NCBI GenBank assembly: GCA_012295275.1
Contig: CM022674.1
Span: 16,445,649-16,505,648 of the forward strand
Source: Chrysomallon squamiferum
Taxonomy: Eukaryota > Mollusca > Gastropoda > Neomphalida > Peltospiridae
Reading direction: 5' to 3'
DNA length: 60,000 nucleotides
Every line of letters begins with the position of its first letter. The stretch's first letter is position 1. A model generated the notes under the pieces. That model was not told where the DNA came from, made no database searches, and saw nothing but the letters and a program-made list of their open reading frames with translations. Positions 1 through 13,993 of this stretch are shown here, one piece after another. The position numbers and the translations under genes are program-made.

Positions 1-1387
1 ATAATAATAATAATAATAATAATAAAAATCATAATAATACTAACAATAATGCGTGTATGATTAAGTATTTATCTAGTAAAGATGTTAGGAAGCATATTTT
101 AAACGTAATGTAACCTGTGAAAACAAATTAAACAACTAAATAAACAATGTATGCCTGTCTTCCTGTATGTACAACTTGCTGTGACATGAATAACGCTACT
201 TCTACTTAAAATCGCAAATCATCCGTCATTTGAGACACAGTTATGGATGATAAATAACATCAAATCATTTGGGAAATCTTTTTTCTGTCATTCTTATGTA
301 AGATGCAAGTAATTTAAGAATAATAAGCCAATATAATCCATACTCAAACATAAGGCATATAACAGGAATTTTGGTCCGCCATGACACTTTAGCGATAAAA
401 CGCCGAGATGACCGTGTTTCACGAGGTAAAGAATACAATGAGCATGTTTGCATCATCTTGATAACATTTCATACAATAAGATAAAAATACGAATAGTTTT
501 TATACTGTGAAATAAATAACGAACCATCAGAAACTACAGAAAAACAACATAGTGTAAGTTTCCCTTACCAGCAGTAGTGACCCAAATGTTCCGCCATGTC
601 GTCGCCCTGTGAATCACCCAGCAACAAACTACATTGTTTATCTTTCAGAGTACTCCGACACACACTGTTTATTTATTTATTTATTTATTTATTTATTTTA
701 TTATTATTATTATTATTATTTTATTATTATTATTATTATTGTGATTATTATTATTTCTGTTTCTGGTACAATTTTTTTACCTGTATTCGGAATAAAAGTA
801 ACATGACTAACACGCCATTCTTTCAAGTTTAGTCTTGTTCATGTACTAAGAGTAGATTGTTGTTCGCAACAGGTTCAGCTGAATACATTATCATAGTGAC
901 TTGGCGAAAATGACAGTCAATTTTCTGAAAGCTGATTTCAGGTTCAAGTCAGAAAGATATTCGGTGGATTATCAGCAATGTTGAATAAAATTATAATAGT
1001 ACTGTATTTCAAAATTAAAACTGATATGAAATAAATATTGAACATTACTTTTACTTCTCTCATCTGTAAGATTTGTTATAATTAAATAAACTATGCCTAT
1101 GTAATAAAATAAAAATTTGACATCTAATCTACTGAAACACGTTAAGGTGGAATAACCAAACGGGCACAGTAGTAGGAAGAAAGGTAAATCTGTTATTATA
1201 TTGACATTTAAAATTAAATAAAGAAACAGACATTTTAGGCAAAACTACCATGAAATTAACAGAAAAATAAAAGTAAAAGAAACATATAAATAATAAATAA
1301 AAAAGAATACAAAAATATATAATACTGAAAGAAATAGAAACGATACGGACAAAAGCCCTCCCAGTATAAATAATAATAATAAAAATC

Positions 1388-1448
<61 letters not shown>

Positions 1449-2116
1449 TCATAATAATACTAACAATAATGCGTGTATGATTAAGTATTTATCTAGTAAA
1501 GTTGTTAGGAAGCATGTTTTAAACGTAATGTGAATTGTGAAAACAAACTAAACAACTAAATAAACAATGTTTGTGTGCCTTGCTGGGTGTACAACTTGCT
1601 GTGACATGAATAATGCTACTACTACTTAAAATTGCAAATCATCCGTCATTTGAGACACTGTTATGGATGATAAATAACATTAAATCATTTGGGAAATCTT
1701 TTTTCTGTCATTCTTATGTAAGATGCAAGGAAGTTAAGAAGAACAAGCCAATATAATCCATACTCAAACGCAAGGAATATAACAGGAATTGTATGTCCGC
1801 CATGACACTTTAGCGATACATCGCCGAGATGACCCTGTTTCATGAGGTAAAGAATACAATTTGCATGTTTGCATCATCTTGATAACATTTCATACAATAA
1901 GATAAAAATACGAATTGTTTTTATACTGTGAAATAAATAACGAACCATCAAAAACTAGAGAAAATCAACATAGTGTAAGTTTTCCTTACCAGCAGTAGTG
2001 ACCCAAATGTTCCGCCATATCGTCGCCCTGTGAATCACCCAGCAACAAACTACATTGTTTAGCTTTCAGAGTACTCCGACACACACTGTTTATTTATTTA
2101 TTTATTTATTTATTTA

Positions 2117-2150
<34 letters not shown>

Positions 2151-2754
2151 TTATTATTATTTTTGTTTTTGTTTCTGGTACAATTTTGTACCTATATTCG
2201 GAATAAAAGTAACACGACTAACGTGCCATTCTCTCAAGTTTAGTCTTGTTCATGTACTAGGAGCAGTTTGTTCTACGCCACAGGTTCAGCTGAATACATT
2301 ATCATTGTAACTTGGCGAAAATGACAGTCAATTTTCTGAAAGCTGATTTCGTGTTCAAGACTGAAAGATATTCGGTGGATTATCAACAATGTTGAATAAA
2401 ATTATAATAGGACTGTACTTCAAAAGTAAAACTGATGTGAAATAAATATTAGTATTTTACTTTTACTTCTCTGAGGTGTAAGTTTTTTTTAAATTAAATT
2501 AAGTAGGCCTAAGAAATAAAATAAAAATGTTCCATCTAATCTACTGATAATAAACAAACGGGCAAAGTAGTAGGAAGAAAAGTAAATGTGCTATTATAGT
2601 GACTGTAAAAATTATATTAAAAAAAAAGTACATTTTAATCAAAACTGCCACAAAAACTAACTGAAGAATACAAGTAAAATAAATAAATATTAAATAAACA
2701 AACAAACAAACAACGAATAAGAAACTGGATACGGACAAATGCTCTCCCAGTCTA

Positions 2755-2800
<46 letters not shown>

Positions 2801-3405
2801 TTTGTATGATTACGTATTCATCTTGTAAAGTTGTTAGGAATCTTTTCTTAAAGGTAAAGAAAACAAATTAAAGAACTAAATAAACAATGTCCTCCTGTTT
2901 TGCTGCATGTACAACATGCTGTGACATGAATAATGCTACTCCTTCTAATTGCTAATCATCCGACATTCGTCACACAATTATGGACGATAAATACCATTAA
3001 ATCATTTGCGACCTCATTTTTCTATGATTTTTGTGTAAGATGTAAGTAATTTAAGAAGAATAAGCCAACATAGTGCGTTCTCAAACGTAAGTCACATAAC
3101 AGGAATTTTGGTCCGCCATCGCACTTTAAGGAGAAAACGTAGAGTTGACAGTGTTTCACGAGATAAAGAATACAATTAGCATGTTTGCAGCATCTTGATG
3201 AAATTTCAACACAATACGATAGAAATAATGTGAAATAAATAACTAACAATCAGAAACTACAAAAAAAAAAAAAACATAGTGTAAGTTCTCCTCACCAGCA
3301 GTAGTGACCCAAATCTTCCGACAAGTCGTCGCTCTGTGAATCAGCCAGCAAGAAACTACCTTGTTTACCTTTCAGAGTACTCCGAGTAGAAACTGTTTAT
3401 ATATT

Positions 3406-3492
<87 letters not shown>

Positions 3493-4701
3493 TTTTTGTT
3501 CTGCTACAATTTTTTACCTATATTCGGAATAAAAGTAACGTGCCTAACACGCTATTCTCTCAAGTTTAATCTTGTTTACGTACTAAGAGCAGTGTGTTCT
3601 ATCTCACTGGTTTAACTGAATACATTATTACAGGCACATGGGGAAAATGTCAGTCTATTTTCTAAGTGTGTCACGTTTCTGAAAGCTGATTTCAGGTTAA
3701 AGTCAGAAAGATATTGGGTGGATTATCAGCAATGTTGAACAAAATTTTAATAGGACTGTACTTCAAAAATAAAACTGATATGAAATAAATATTTTAAATA
3801 TATATTTACTTCTCTCATGTGTAAAGTTTCTTTAGTTAAATTAAGTAAGACTATGTAATAAAATAAAAATTTGACATCTAATCTACTGCAACACTTTAAG
3901 ATGGAATAAACAAACGGGCACAGTAGTAGGAAGAAAGTAAATATGTTATTGTATTCACAGTCAAAATTAAATTTAAAAAAAAAAAAGAGAGACAAAACCC
4001 CCCAAAATTAACAGAACAATAAAAGTAAAATAAGTCAATAAATAATAAATAAAAAAGAATTAAAAAAACAAAACACTGAAAGAAAGAGAAATTGGATACG
4101 GACAAATGCCCTCCCAGTCAAAATAATAATAATGATGATCATGATAATAATAATAAAATGTTATTATAATAATAATAATAATAATGTGTGTTTGTTTACA
4201 TACTTATCTAGTAAAGTTGTTAGAAAACATTTCTAAACCGTTACGTGAGCACTGAAAACAAATTAAACAACTAAATAAACAATGTTTGTGTGCCTTGCTG
4301 GGTGTACAACTTGCTGTGACATGAATAATGCGACTACTACTTAAAATCGCAAATCATCCGACATTTCGACACACAATTATGGATGATAAATACCATTAAA
4401 TCATTTGGGATATCCTTTTCTATGATTCTTAAGTAAGATGTAAATAATTTAAGAATAATAAGCCAATATTATTCATCCTCAAACACAAGTCATATAAGAG
4501 GAATTTTGGTCCGCCATGACACTTTAGCGATACATCGCCGAGATTACCGTGTTTAACGAGGTAAAGAATACAATTAGTAAACCAAATCTTTGCCATCTCC
4601 TCGCTCTGTCAATCACACACAATGAGCTACTTTGTTTAGCTCTCAGAGTAGTCCGGGCAGACACTGTTTATTTATTTCTTTATTTCTTTTATTTCTTATT
4701 C

Positions 4702-4736
<35 letters not shown>

Positions 4737-5531
4737 TATTATTATTATTTTGTTCTGCTACAATTTCTTACCTCTATTCGGAATAAAAGTAATGTGGCTA
4801 ACACGCTATTCTCTCAAGTTTAATCTTCTTTACGTACTAAGATCAGTTTGTTCTATCTCACTGGTTTAACTGAATACATTATTACAGGCACTTGGCGAAA
4901 ATATCAGTCTGTTTTCTAAGTGCGTTACGTTTCTGAAAGCTGATTTCAGGCTAAAGTCAGAAAGATATTGGGTGGATTATCAGCAATGTTGAACGACATT
5001 ATAATAGGACTGTACTTCAAAAAGTAAAACTGATATGAAATAAATATTTTAAATATACTTTTACTTCTCTCATATGTAAGGGATTTCTAATTAAATTAAG
5101 TAGGCCTAAGAAATTTTTCTAAAATTTGACGTCTAATCTACTGAAACAGTTTGAGGTGGAAAAAACAAACGGATAGAGTAGTAGGAACAAGGTTAAAAGT
5201 GTTATTATATTGACTGTTAAAATTAAATTAAAAATGACATTTTAGGCAAGACTCCCACAAAATATCTCTGAAGAATAAATATTTCAAATTACTTTTACTT
5301 CTCTCATCTGTAACGTTTGTAATAATTAAATAAAGTAGGCTTATGTAATAAAATCTGTTATTATATTGACTGTTAAATTTAAATCAAAAACAGATATTTT
5401 AGGCAAAACTACCACAAAATTAACTGAAAAATAAAAGTAAAACAAATATATAAATAAAAAATAAAACAAATAAAAAAATATAACACTGAACGAAATAGCA
5501 ACTGAATACGGACAAATGCCCTCCCAGTATA

Positions 5532-5600
<69 letters not shown>

Positions 5601-6257
5601 TCATAATAATACTAACAATAATGCGTGTATGATTAAGTATTTATCTAGTAAAGATGTTAGGAAGCATATTTTAAACGTAATGTAACCTGTGAAAACAAAT
5701 TAAACAACTAAATAAACAATGTATGCCTGTCTTCCTGTATGTACAACTTGCTGTGACATGAATAACGCTACTTCTACTTAAAATCGCAAATCATCCGTCA
5801 TTTGAGACACAGTTATGGATGATAAATAACATCAAATCATTTGGGAAATCTTTTTTCTGTCATTCTTATGTAAGATGCAAGTAATTTAAGAATAATAAGC
5901 CAATATAATCCATACTCAAACATAAGGCATATAACAGGAATTTTGGTCCGCCATGACACTTTAGCGATAAAACGCCGAGATGACCGTGTTTCACGAGGTA
6001 AAGAATACAATGAGCATGTTTGCATCATCTTGATAACATTTCATACAATAAGATAAAAATACGAATAGTTTTTATACTGTGAAATAAATAACGAACCATC
6101 AGAAACTACAGAAAAACAACATAGTGTAAGTTTCCCTTACCAGCAGTAGTGACCCAAATGTTCCGCCATGTCGTCGCCCTGTGAATCACCCAGCAACAAA
6201 CTACATTGTTTATCTTTCAGAGTACTCCGACACACACTGTTTATTTATTTATTTATT

Positions 6258-6302
<45 letters not shown>

Positions 6303-6640
6303 GTGATTATTATTATTTCTGTTTCTGGTACAATTTTTTTACCTGTATTCGGAATAAAATTAACATGACCTAACACGCCATTCTTTCAAGTTTAGTCTTG
6401 TTCATGTACTAAGTTCTGAAAACAGTTTTTCTAACAGGTTTATCTGAATACATTATCATAGTGACTTGGCGAAAATGACAGTCAATTTTCTGAAAGTGTC
6501 ATGATTTCAGAAAGTTCAAGTCAGAAAGATATTCGGTGGATTATCAGCAATGTTGAATAAAATTATAAAAGTACTGTATTTCAAAATTAAAACTGATATG
6601 AAATAAATAGAATAAATAAACGGGCACAGTAATAGGAAGA
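1..6640. repeat. Tandem array of five AT-rich ~1.4-kb units
   Basis: Five homologous units follow one another head to tail. A shared landmark (GCGTGTATGATTAAG or a diverged form) occurs at about 51, 1471, 2799, 4184 and 5623, so periods run from about 1.33 to 1.44 kb. Each unit carries a TTTA tract running into a TTA tract (for example 669-760) and, about 600 bases later, an AAT tract (for example 1374-1443). These are complementary and could pair. Units 1 and 5 are nearly identical over about 780 bases; the others are clearly diverged. The only open frames are short and low-complexity. No transposase or reverse transcriptase was recognised. It could be a satellite or a tandemly amplified piece of a non-autonomous element. 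Confidence 0.85.
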
Positions 6641-8460
6641 AAGGTGAATGTGTTATTATATTGACAGTTAAAATTATATAGAATATATATATGTGTGTAT
6701 ATCTAAGAGTCTCTTTCCTGCTAAATAATGAAGGAAAAAGAAAAGATGATTATTAGCAGGGGTTTTGCCTCCATATTTATTTTTATTTTATTATTTTTCG
6801 TAGCTCCATATCGCTGTTGTAATTGCTATTCTTCCATTCTAACTAGTGCTCCACGGTTGATGTGTTAGAACTCAGTAAGTTTTTATGGTATCAGTGAAAC
6901 CGTCTGTTATCCCAGTTACCCAGAATGCAATGTTCGTCCCAGATATTACACAATTTACTCTTGTATAAAAATCCATTGAGAAGAATTTATGAATTGCGTT
7001 ATGAAGAAATGAACATACTCTGTCATTACTATTTATATGTAGTTGACTTCACTAAGTTAAACTGTTAATAATGAGAGAGAGATCGTTTTCATTATAATAC
7101 TTACTTAAGTTAAAACAAAGCAACTGACAGAGGTTTAACTGTTCATACTAGAATATTAATTAATTTCCCAGTTATGAATCCCAACACAAAAGCCTTCAAC
7201 GATAATCCCACGATCATGTTACATACACAAACAATCAAATAAAGTATTTTATTAATATGATTTACTGAAAATGAAAATAAAAACTTCTTGAGTGCATAAC
7301 AATCATACATGAAAATTTGCTGTAACTGTTTATCATAATAAAATATTTTAGAACGCCACTCAGCAAAACTAACATGTCAAAGTATATAAAACATAGAAAT
7401 ACGTGTACGTTAATTAATATTAACACATGTTTACTAGATTAAAAATATACATCTCAGATATAACGTAAAGAGAGTATGTAAACTGGTACAAAATTTATAA
7501 AAAATTAAAATTTTTATTTGCGTATACTAGAAGATATTTTCCTGAATTATTAAATTATCTTAAGTGATTATTGCACTAATGTTACAGGGGCTTGCTTTAT
7601 CAATCAGTATAATGATTGTGTAACAGCTGTGATATAACAGATATTAGACAAGTGTTTGTATATTTAGATATACACATCACATTCAAACCAGTGGTCAATG
7701 ATCGAGGTATGAAAGTTCAGTGTGTATATTTGTGTGTTTGTCTTTGTGTGTGTGTGTTGTTGCCAGTGTCATTAAAAGAAATAAATAAAAACTGAAAATG
7801 ATATTAAACGTACACTTAAATCATTATTAATTTTCAAATGTGTTAACCCTTTCGATCCTGGTCATTATTATATTAAAAGCCATGAAATCAACACTATAAA
7901 ACACATACTCCACAAACTAATAACCACAACATGAGGCTCTGTTATGAACGAAATTGGTTGGGTGTAAAATTGAGCCATAGAGGTTAAATAATCAATCTTT
8001 CCAGAAAACCTGGAAATGAAAGCCTTTGGCTGATGTGTTGATATACTGTATATATTTTATTACTATCTACATGACTGTAAATCCTCCGTCTTGTTATAAC
8101 TGTAATAATTATGTTAAATTGTCTGTGAATGTCTCCTCGTATGCCGTATACTAAAACCTGAGTGTAGATAAAGTTCATTTCAAACAAATCGTAATAGGTT
8201 CGTTCTCACGAAAAAGCAACAAAAACTATTTTCAAAAAGGAAAAATTAATGTTTTGTCTATTTCTCTCAGAAAGAGCTTTCAGTGTCATTTGCTTGTGTA
8301 AGTTTGTATGAATTGTGCAGTATTATTGTTCACAGATTATACTGATTGTATGATCATTGAAAACACATTTTCCCTACATAAAACTAATAACTATATTTGA
8401 ACCATATTTTAAACTATTATTACCATGATGATCATGACAAATATTTTTTGCTATATTAGT
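6641..8460. other. AT-rich non-coding stretch
   Basis: No open frame of convincing composition and no recognisable exon on either strand. It holds short AT/GT runs near 6680-6710 and 7735-7765. Nothing else was identified. Confidence 0.6.
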
Positions 8461-8474
8461 AATTTATATTAATG

Positions 8475-8660
8475 GTTAAAGTTAGGGTTAGGGTTAGAAT
8501 TAGGGGTATTTAAATTTTATCATGAGTGCTATGGTAATGTACAAAATAATCTGAGGTTCATGATTGGAAGTAGCGTTAGGATAAGAATTAATTCCACGGA
8601 CTTCGATAGGATGACGTTTAGAAGTTGAGCTAAGGTTAGGGTTAGAGTTAGGCTGAGTGT
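8475..8660 (+). repeat. Interstitial telomere-like TTAGGG repeats, two diverged blocks
   Basis: The first block (about 8480-8506) has consecutive GTTAGG-type units, two of them perfect TTAGGG. The second (about 8630-8652) repeats the pattern with changes. Each block is followed by a related AT-rich sequence beginning TATTTAAA, so this is a diverged two-copy repeat of about 150 bases rather than a chromosome end. Confidence 0.7.
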
Positions 8661-8814
8661 TATTTAAAATTTATTATGAATCTTGTGATAATCTGCAAAA
8701 CTGTTTTTCTATCAGGTTTAATACTAGTGTTAGTATTAGAGGAGTTTCACGACTTCGTTAGCGTTACGTTTACTCTATCTCTAATAACAACATTAATTAT
8801 CCTAAAAAATAATA

Positions 8815-9480
8815 AAGATAAAAATACAGATAAATAAATGCAAATAACTGAAACTACTTTGTGTTACTTGTAAGTACATAATAGACACTACATTTACTTG
8901 TACAGTTAAAATATAGATCATATGTATTCGTCCACAATTACTTAATTATATCGTTTATTCCAATCGAGCTTATATTTCCCATTTGGTATAGTGCTGTATA
9001 ATTTTAAAAATAAAACAATTAAAGCAAAGTTATGGAATATATAAAAGGAAAAATAGCCAATCGATATGATTTATTTTATTTAAACTGGATTGTAACTGTT
9101 ATAGATTTAAAGACAAATTTAATATAATTTACCCGATTTATAAGTTAATTTGTTTAATACTCATAATGTTTGTTATAATTGGTGTTATTATTTGTATCAT
9201 CATCATTATTATTTGTCAGTATTCTTCTACTAATAACTATTAACTCATCAAGAACGAGAACTTTTCTATTTGACTAAATATGACTGGGAGACTTACCTCC
9301 CTTATACGATGCTAAAGCCCTTCAAGGCCATAGTTTCATAAAAAAAGAATGAAACAGTTTCAGAGATCGAAACCGCCTGCTTGAAGGTATTCCCCATTGC
9401 TGATAAATGAACACATTATTAATCTATTAATGTATTAAGAATACTTCAGAAAAAGTCTTTGTTTTATGATTCTATTGACC
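8815..9480. repeat. Duplicon copy A (decarboxylase intron/exon block)
   Basis: This segment is alignable by eye with about 20805-21730 and 53425-53990. Shared landmarks are CTTGTGTTACTTGTAA, then AAAGACAAATTTAATAT, then the decarboxylase exon with its splice donor. It is followed, in the same order as at the other sites, by an ATT microsatellite and a block containing CTGAGAGCTCCTGCCA. No intact gene was seen. Confidence 0.7.
9297..9399 (-). pseudogene. Decayed copy of an aromatic amino-acid decarboxylase exon
   Basis: On the minus strand the sequence still reads RRFRSLKL at its start and keeps the donor GGAG|GTAAGT at its end. This matches the exon at 21594-21692. The middle has an indel and stop codons, so the frame is lost. 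No other decarboxylase exon was found next to it. It is therefore an isolated duplicated exon carried by duplicon copy A. Confidence 0.7.
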
Positions 9481-9624
9481 ACACAATACTCTCCTATACA
9501 GATCAGGTACTGTAATTATATAAACAGTGAACGAATAACAAGATTGGATGAAAGAAAGGAGAAAAAGACAAATATAAAACATTATACAATTTTGAAATGC
9601 AGAGATAATTTTCTTTCTTAATTA

Positions 9625-9652
9625 TTGGTTTTATTATTATTGTTGTTGTTGC

Positions 9653-9698
<46 letters not shown>

Positions 9699-9775
9699 GT
9701 TATTATTATTATTATTATTACTTGTGCATATTTTTACGATCATCATCATGACAATCATCATCATTATTATTTTAT
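9625..9775. repeat. ATT/GTT/CAT trinucleotide microsatellite
   Basis: A nearly pure ATT run sits at about 9655-9720, flanked by GTT and ATC/CAT triplets. The open frames across it are poly-Leu/Ile artefacts. Confidence 0.9.
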
Positions 9776-10570
9776 TACGGAACAGCAGATTATTTTGTTC
9801 AGCTGAGAGCTCCTGCCAGGACCTATTTGAATTTAATGTTCTGTTTTGTGATATATATGTATAGTTTTATTTACCCCTATAGTTATATTTATTTATATAA
9901 CTATATTACTTTTTCTACATGCTTAGCTATTTCTCTCTTTTTTTACACATATCAGTGTTTTGTTTATTTGTTCTATTTACATGTACAAATATGTTGTTTT
10001 GTCTACGGGTGTAAATATAATTTTTATTTATCAATGTATTTATTTAAATAAACATATTCTTCTATCTACATATGTAAATATGTTTTTACTTACATACATA
10101 AATGTGTTGTTTAATCAGTTTGTTGGCATTTCCTCTTTATAGATCCTTCCATGTATTATTTATATCCATATTGTTCTTTGTCTGTATCTAAAAATATCTA
10201 AATTTATACTTGTACTAAACTATAGTTTGTGCCTATATCAATCTACTAATTATGTTTGTGTCAAATTTTCTCATAACTTATATAAAAGCAATGTTTTTCT
10301 CTGCCTACAAAATAATTAATTTTTACCGGGAAAACAAATGTCATATTTATTCTTATTGTTATGTTTGTTTAGAATTTCGTATATTGATTTTAAGAATGTA
10401 TTAGAATTTTATTTATTTATTTATTACTTTATTTATTTATGTTGTTTATTTATTTATGTTCTTTTGTGTTGCTTGATTTGCATTAGAAACTTCGAATCTT
10501 ACTTCCTCTTTTTCTTGTTATTCTTATAAATATGAGTATTATTGTTCTGGCTGTAGTTGTTTCAAATTAC

Positions 10571-10720
10571 CTGCATTTCTGCTGTATGTTTCAACTGACA
10601 AGCGATAAAAATCGTCTTCTCCAGTTATTGAGAAATCTTTGAAGATAACATAAGTAGTGCTTACTCTAAAATCTTCCAAGTCAATTTTTAGATCGTAGAA
10701 TCCCTGTCTGGTCAATCGAT
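10571..10720 (-). pseudogene. Orphan internal fibrinogen-domain exon
   Basis: The minus strand encodes a stretch typical of a fibrinogen-related domain: RLTRQGFYDLKIDLEDF, then DDFYRLSVETYS, ending in NAG before a GT donor. It is open throughout and closely related to the exon at 14895-15059. The flank at 9870-10560 also matches the intron at about 14370-14890, so exon and intron were copied together. The 5' end of the exon (the GNENIH part) is lost at about 10720. No terminal fibrinogen exon lies downstream. It could be a remnant of a tandem FREP-like gene copy or an unused exon. Confidence 0.8.
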
Positions 10721-10837
10721 TAATAGTATTTATACTATATTATTTTTGTTAGCGTTGATTTATTGTTATTACTGTTATTATTCGTGTTATTCTTGCTACT
10801 GTTATAGTTGTTATTATCATAACGACAAGGATAAAAT

Positions 10838-11100
10838 TTGTCACTTTTTTTTTCATTTTCATTATATTTAAATGATTTAGCACTTTGTTCAGCCACAGAA
10901 GTCTGCAAAGGTATTCAATCTATAACAGGTTTTGTTGCGAAAAATATTAATCTATATCTTAAGATACGTGTTCTATTATATGCTGACGTTTTTACTGTAC
11001 TATTAGGGAAACACAAAATGATTTACAACATCTATTGCATTGTTTTGAAATGTGTTGTAAAACATGGGAAATAAAAGTTAAAGCTGCGAAGTAAAAAATT
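10838..11100 (+). mobile_element. Non-LTR retrotransposon reverse-transcriptase fragment (degenerate)
   Basis: The frame reads LSLYLNDLALC, then KGIQSI, then LLYADVFTVLLG. This is the palm of a non-LTR reverse transcriptase around the catalytic YADD box. The box has become YADV, losing the second catalytic Asp. The fragment is about 80 codons and aligns with the copy at 17299-17544. No endonuclease, tail or target-site duplication was recognised. It is dead and truncated. Confidence 0.75.
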
Positions 11101-12015
11101 AGCAAGAGGCAATTTAAATCTGTTTATGTAACATATATTCATGTGTCTGTTTGGTGGTTAAAATACGCTGTTAAAATAATTTTATATGATCACTTATCTT
11201 AAAAATGGAATACAGCAAAACTTGAGTCATCTAAAGGCGTTTAATAAACAATGTTTGAATTAGAACATTCATTATATGTTAAAGCTGCAAATACTTTAAC
11301 CCCCCCCCAAAAAAAAAACTATTATATATCTACGTTAACCTATTGCAACGATAAATAAAGTTGTATCTATGCTTAGAATAGGAAAACACATGTATGTATA
11401 TGGAAATAAACAAAATGTTATACATCTTAACTTATGGGAAAAATAATCAAAATTATATTTTTGTTAACCTCTGGGAAAAAATAACAGAGTTATATTTACG
11501 TATATCCAAGTACAGTGTAAACGCCGTATATTTATGTTTAGACAGAGATAGTAGAAACAAAGCTTATGTAACGTAAACTCATATGTGGTATAAATAACAT
11601 AAATACTTACCACGCAAAAGATCAGTTAACATTACACACAATAAAAATATCTGCCATGCAACGCAGTTCTTCATATTTTGTGCCGCTTACACTTAGTATG
11701 TTAACGTCTTGCTTGCAAATTTGTAACGAAAGTAATCCACGTAGTAAAGAATCGTAGCAGGTTAACTGTTCTGTAGTAAAATATTAAAGTTGATGCACCA
11801 GGAATTATATACACCTTAAGCATGAAAACTTATATGCCACCTTCATAACTGGACCGTACGATAAACGAAAGGCTATGTTATATCTCTGCCACTATTATTA
11901 CTATGATATAATTATATTGTGAGTCAAATAAAAAAAAGGAAACAAGGATCAACATTTAGTTTTTATAGAGGTAGAATAGTAATCGTGAGAACTCAGCAAG
12001 AGCAAAGAGAAGTTG
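11101..12015. other. AT-rich non-coding stretch
   Basis: No recognisable coding exon. It contains a C9-10/A10 homopolymer pair at about 11301-11319. Short open frames here lack domain similarity. Confidence 0.5.
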
Positions 12016-12019
12016 TTCT

Positions 12020-12087
12020 GCATCTACATATATATACGCACATGTACATAAATACATATACATATATACATGTATGTGTGTGCGTGC

Positions 12088-12125
<38 letters not shown>
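12020..12125. repeat. AT/GT-rich microsatellite
   Basis: TATA, CATGTA, TGTG and TA runs follow one another, ending in a TA run at about 12097-12122. The open frames on both strands are repeat translations. Confidence 0.9.
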
Positions 12126-12135
<10 letters not shown>

Positions 12136-13985
12136 ACTTTTTACACTGAATTCTGAGGAAAAATTTGAAATTCATATTTTCTATATGCTGAAGAACTATT
12201 TCTATTTTACATTAATTTCACCTTCCCTCCATTAGTCAATAATAATAATACAAAAAAAAGATTCAAAAGTTAAAAAGATTTGTATTCACAAAAATCATGA
12301 TTATTGACTGATTTACAACATACCTTTTTAAAACAAATACATCAAACACATTTCACTAATTATTGAAAAAGTAATGATTAGACAGTTTACAAACATTTAA
12401 TTGAAAATTAATAATCATCAAACATAATTATGAATAATAAGCAAATATGATATACAAATTATAATTATTGCCAATATGAAAATGTAAAACAATATTTATT
12501 ATCAATATGGTAATATAAAATGATCTTAATAGTAACTAATTACATATAGTTTAAAATGCACATAACTAGAGTAATTGTTATATTATAATTATTATCAATA
12601 CGAAAATGTAAAATAATAATTATTGTAGCAAATTAGGAATAAGCTTAACACATTCAATGGCAGATAAATCAGTCAGGATTTCAATGCTAATCTGAAAGCT
12701 TTGTGACCTTTGGTCAAGTACAGTGGATTTCATCTGGTTTTATCACAGTTATTTCCCATTCAGTGACGATTTTGATCTCCGAGATGAAAGGGTAAAGCCT
12801 ATCATCTATACGTAACAATTTTTCTAATAACATATTATTAATAAGTAAATATATATATTTTTTTCTTGTTTTATTTTTATTTTATTTTTTTGTTACCTTT
12901 TATGAATATGCAAATATCAAATATTACGAATAAGCATATTTATTATTAATAGTATAATAATATATTATCAATTCTAATGTAAAAATGAAACAATAATTTA
13001 ATATAAATATACAAATTAAAGTAATTATTATAATAATGTATTATGTATGGAGAAATGTTAAATATTTCTTTCTGAATATTCAAATGCAAAATATAAGAAA
13101 TGATGAACGATAAAGTGTCAGTGAAAGATAGATAAACAAATAAATTAATAAAACAAGTAAATAAATAAATTAACAAATAATGAAACTATTTTATTTCTAT
13201 TAAATAGATAATACGAAATACTTTGAAATCTACAATCAAACCTGGTAGAAATTTCAAATAGTTTTACATTCAAAAAACAGTATACAACAGGTACTATAGT
13301 GTTTATATAAAGTCACAAAAAACAAGCACGAATGAAGCTGGGATCGATCATTATAATCAATACACAGTTATGTGGCAAAACATTTAGATATCAGTAACAA
13401 TTCATATTGTTTAAAATATTATTTTAAATTTATCTTTATCCAAAACACGAATAAATGTATTTTCAAATTCAGCAAGTATTGTTTATATAAATCTGAATTT
13501 CTAACCCTTTCTAAAGACAACAATTATTAAGTCACAGTTAACAACTGTTTTCAAAGACCGTTTCTATATTTACATTCCGGAATTGCTTCTAGAATACAAT
13601 TTATAAATTTACGTTCTGCAACTGCTTCAGAAATAGTAGTTTATATATTCAAATTTTAAAAGTTTCCAAAGGTACGTTGTAAAATTATCATTTAAAAATC
13701 ATCGTTTGCAAAGACATAACTTACAAATTTAAGTAATAAATAAAACACTTTCAAATAAACTACCAAGACAAAATAAAATAAACAGTTCAACCTTTTTTCT
13801 TTTATTTTCTTAAATATATTATTTTTCTTTATCTGTTTCGGTATATAGACTAGTAAACATCCATGAAAATTGAAATTATTTTCCTGCTTTATTTTATATC
13901 TCCAGTTATCAATTAATATTCGTTAGGCAAATACAACTGTCTCATTTCCAATAAGAAAACAAACGAGAAGATGTTCGAATTTTCG
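12126..13985. other. AT-rich non-coding stretch with a dispersed repeat copy
   Basis: No exon recognised. The part at about 12790-13130 shares landmarks with 18270-18560: CTATACGTAACA, then TTATGAATATGCA, then a run ending in an AAATATGAGAAAT-like sequence. It is one of two copies of an unclassified dispersed repeat. Confidence 0.6.
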
Positions 13986-13993
13986 TCATTTTT

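Noticed and set aside
265-456. A minus-strand 63-codon frame repeated identically at 5837-6028
   Set aside because: Identity only reflects the near-identical units 1 and 5. The frame is not kept in units 2-4, so it is unlikely to be coding.
596-6368. Several open frames of 60-107 codons rich in Ile, Leu, Tyr and Phe on both strands of the tandem array
   Set aside because: They are translations of TTTA/TTA/AAT microsatellites, vary in frame between units, and have no conserved non-repeat part.
1-6640. CRISPR-like reading of the regular repeats
   Set aside because: Units are about 1.4 kb with microsatellites, in eukaryotic intron-bearing DNA; there are no short repeats with unique spacers and no cas genes.
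8475-8660. A true telomere
   Set aside because: Only a few degenerate TTAGGG units, embedded in ordinary sequence on both sides.
11993-12175. Overlapping frames with Tyr-Ile and Thr-His repeats
   Set aside because: TA and CA/TG microsatellite translations on both strands.
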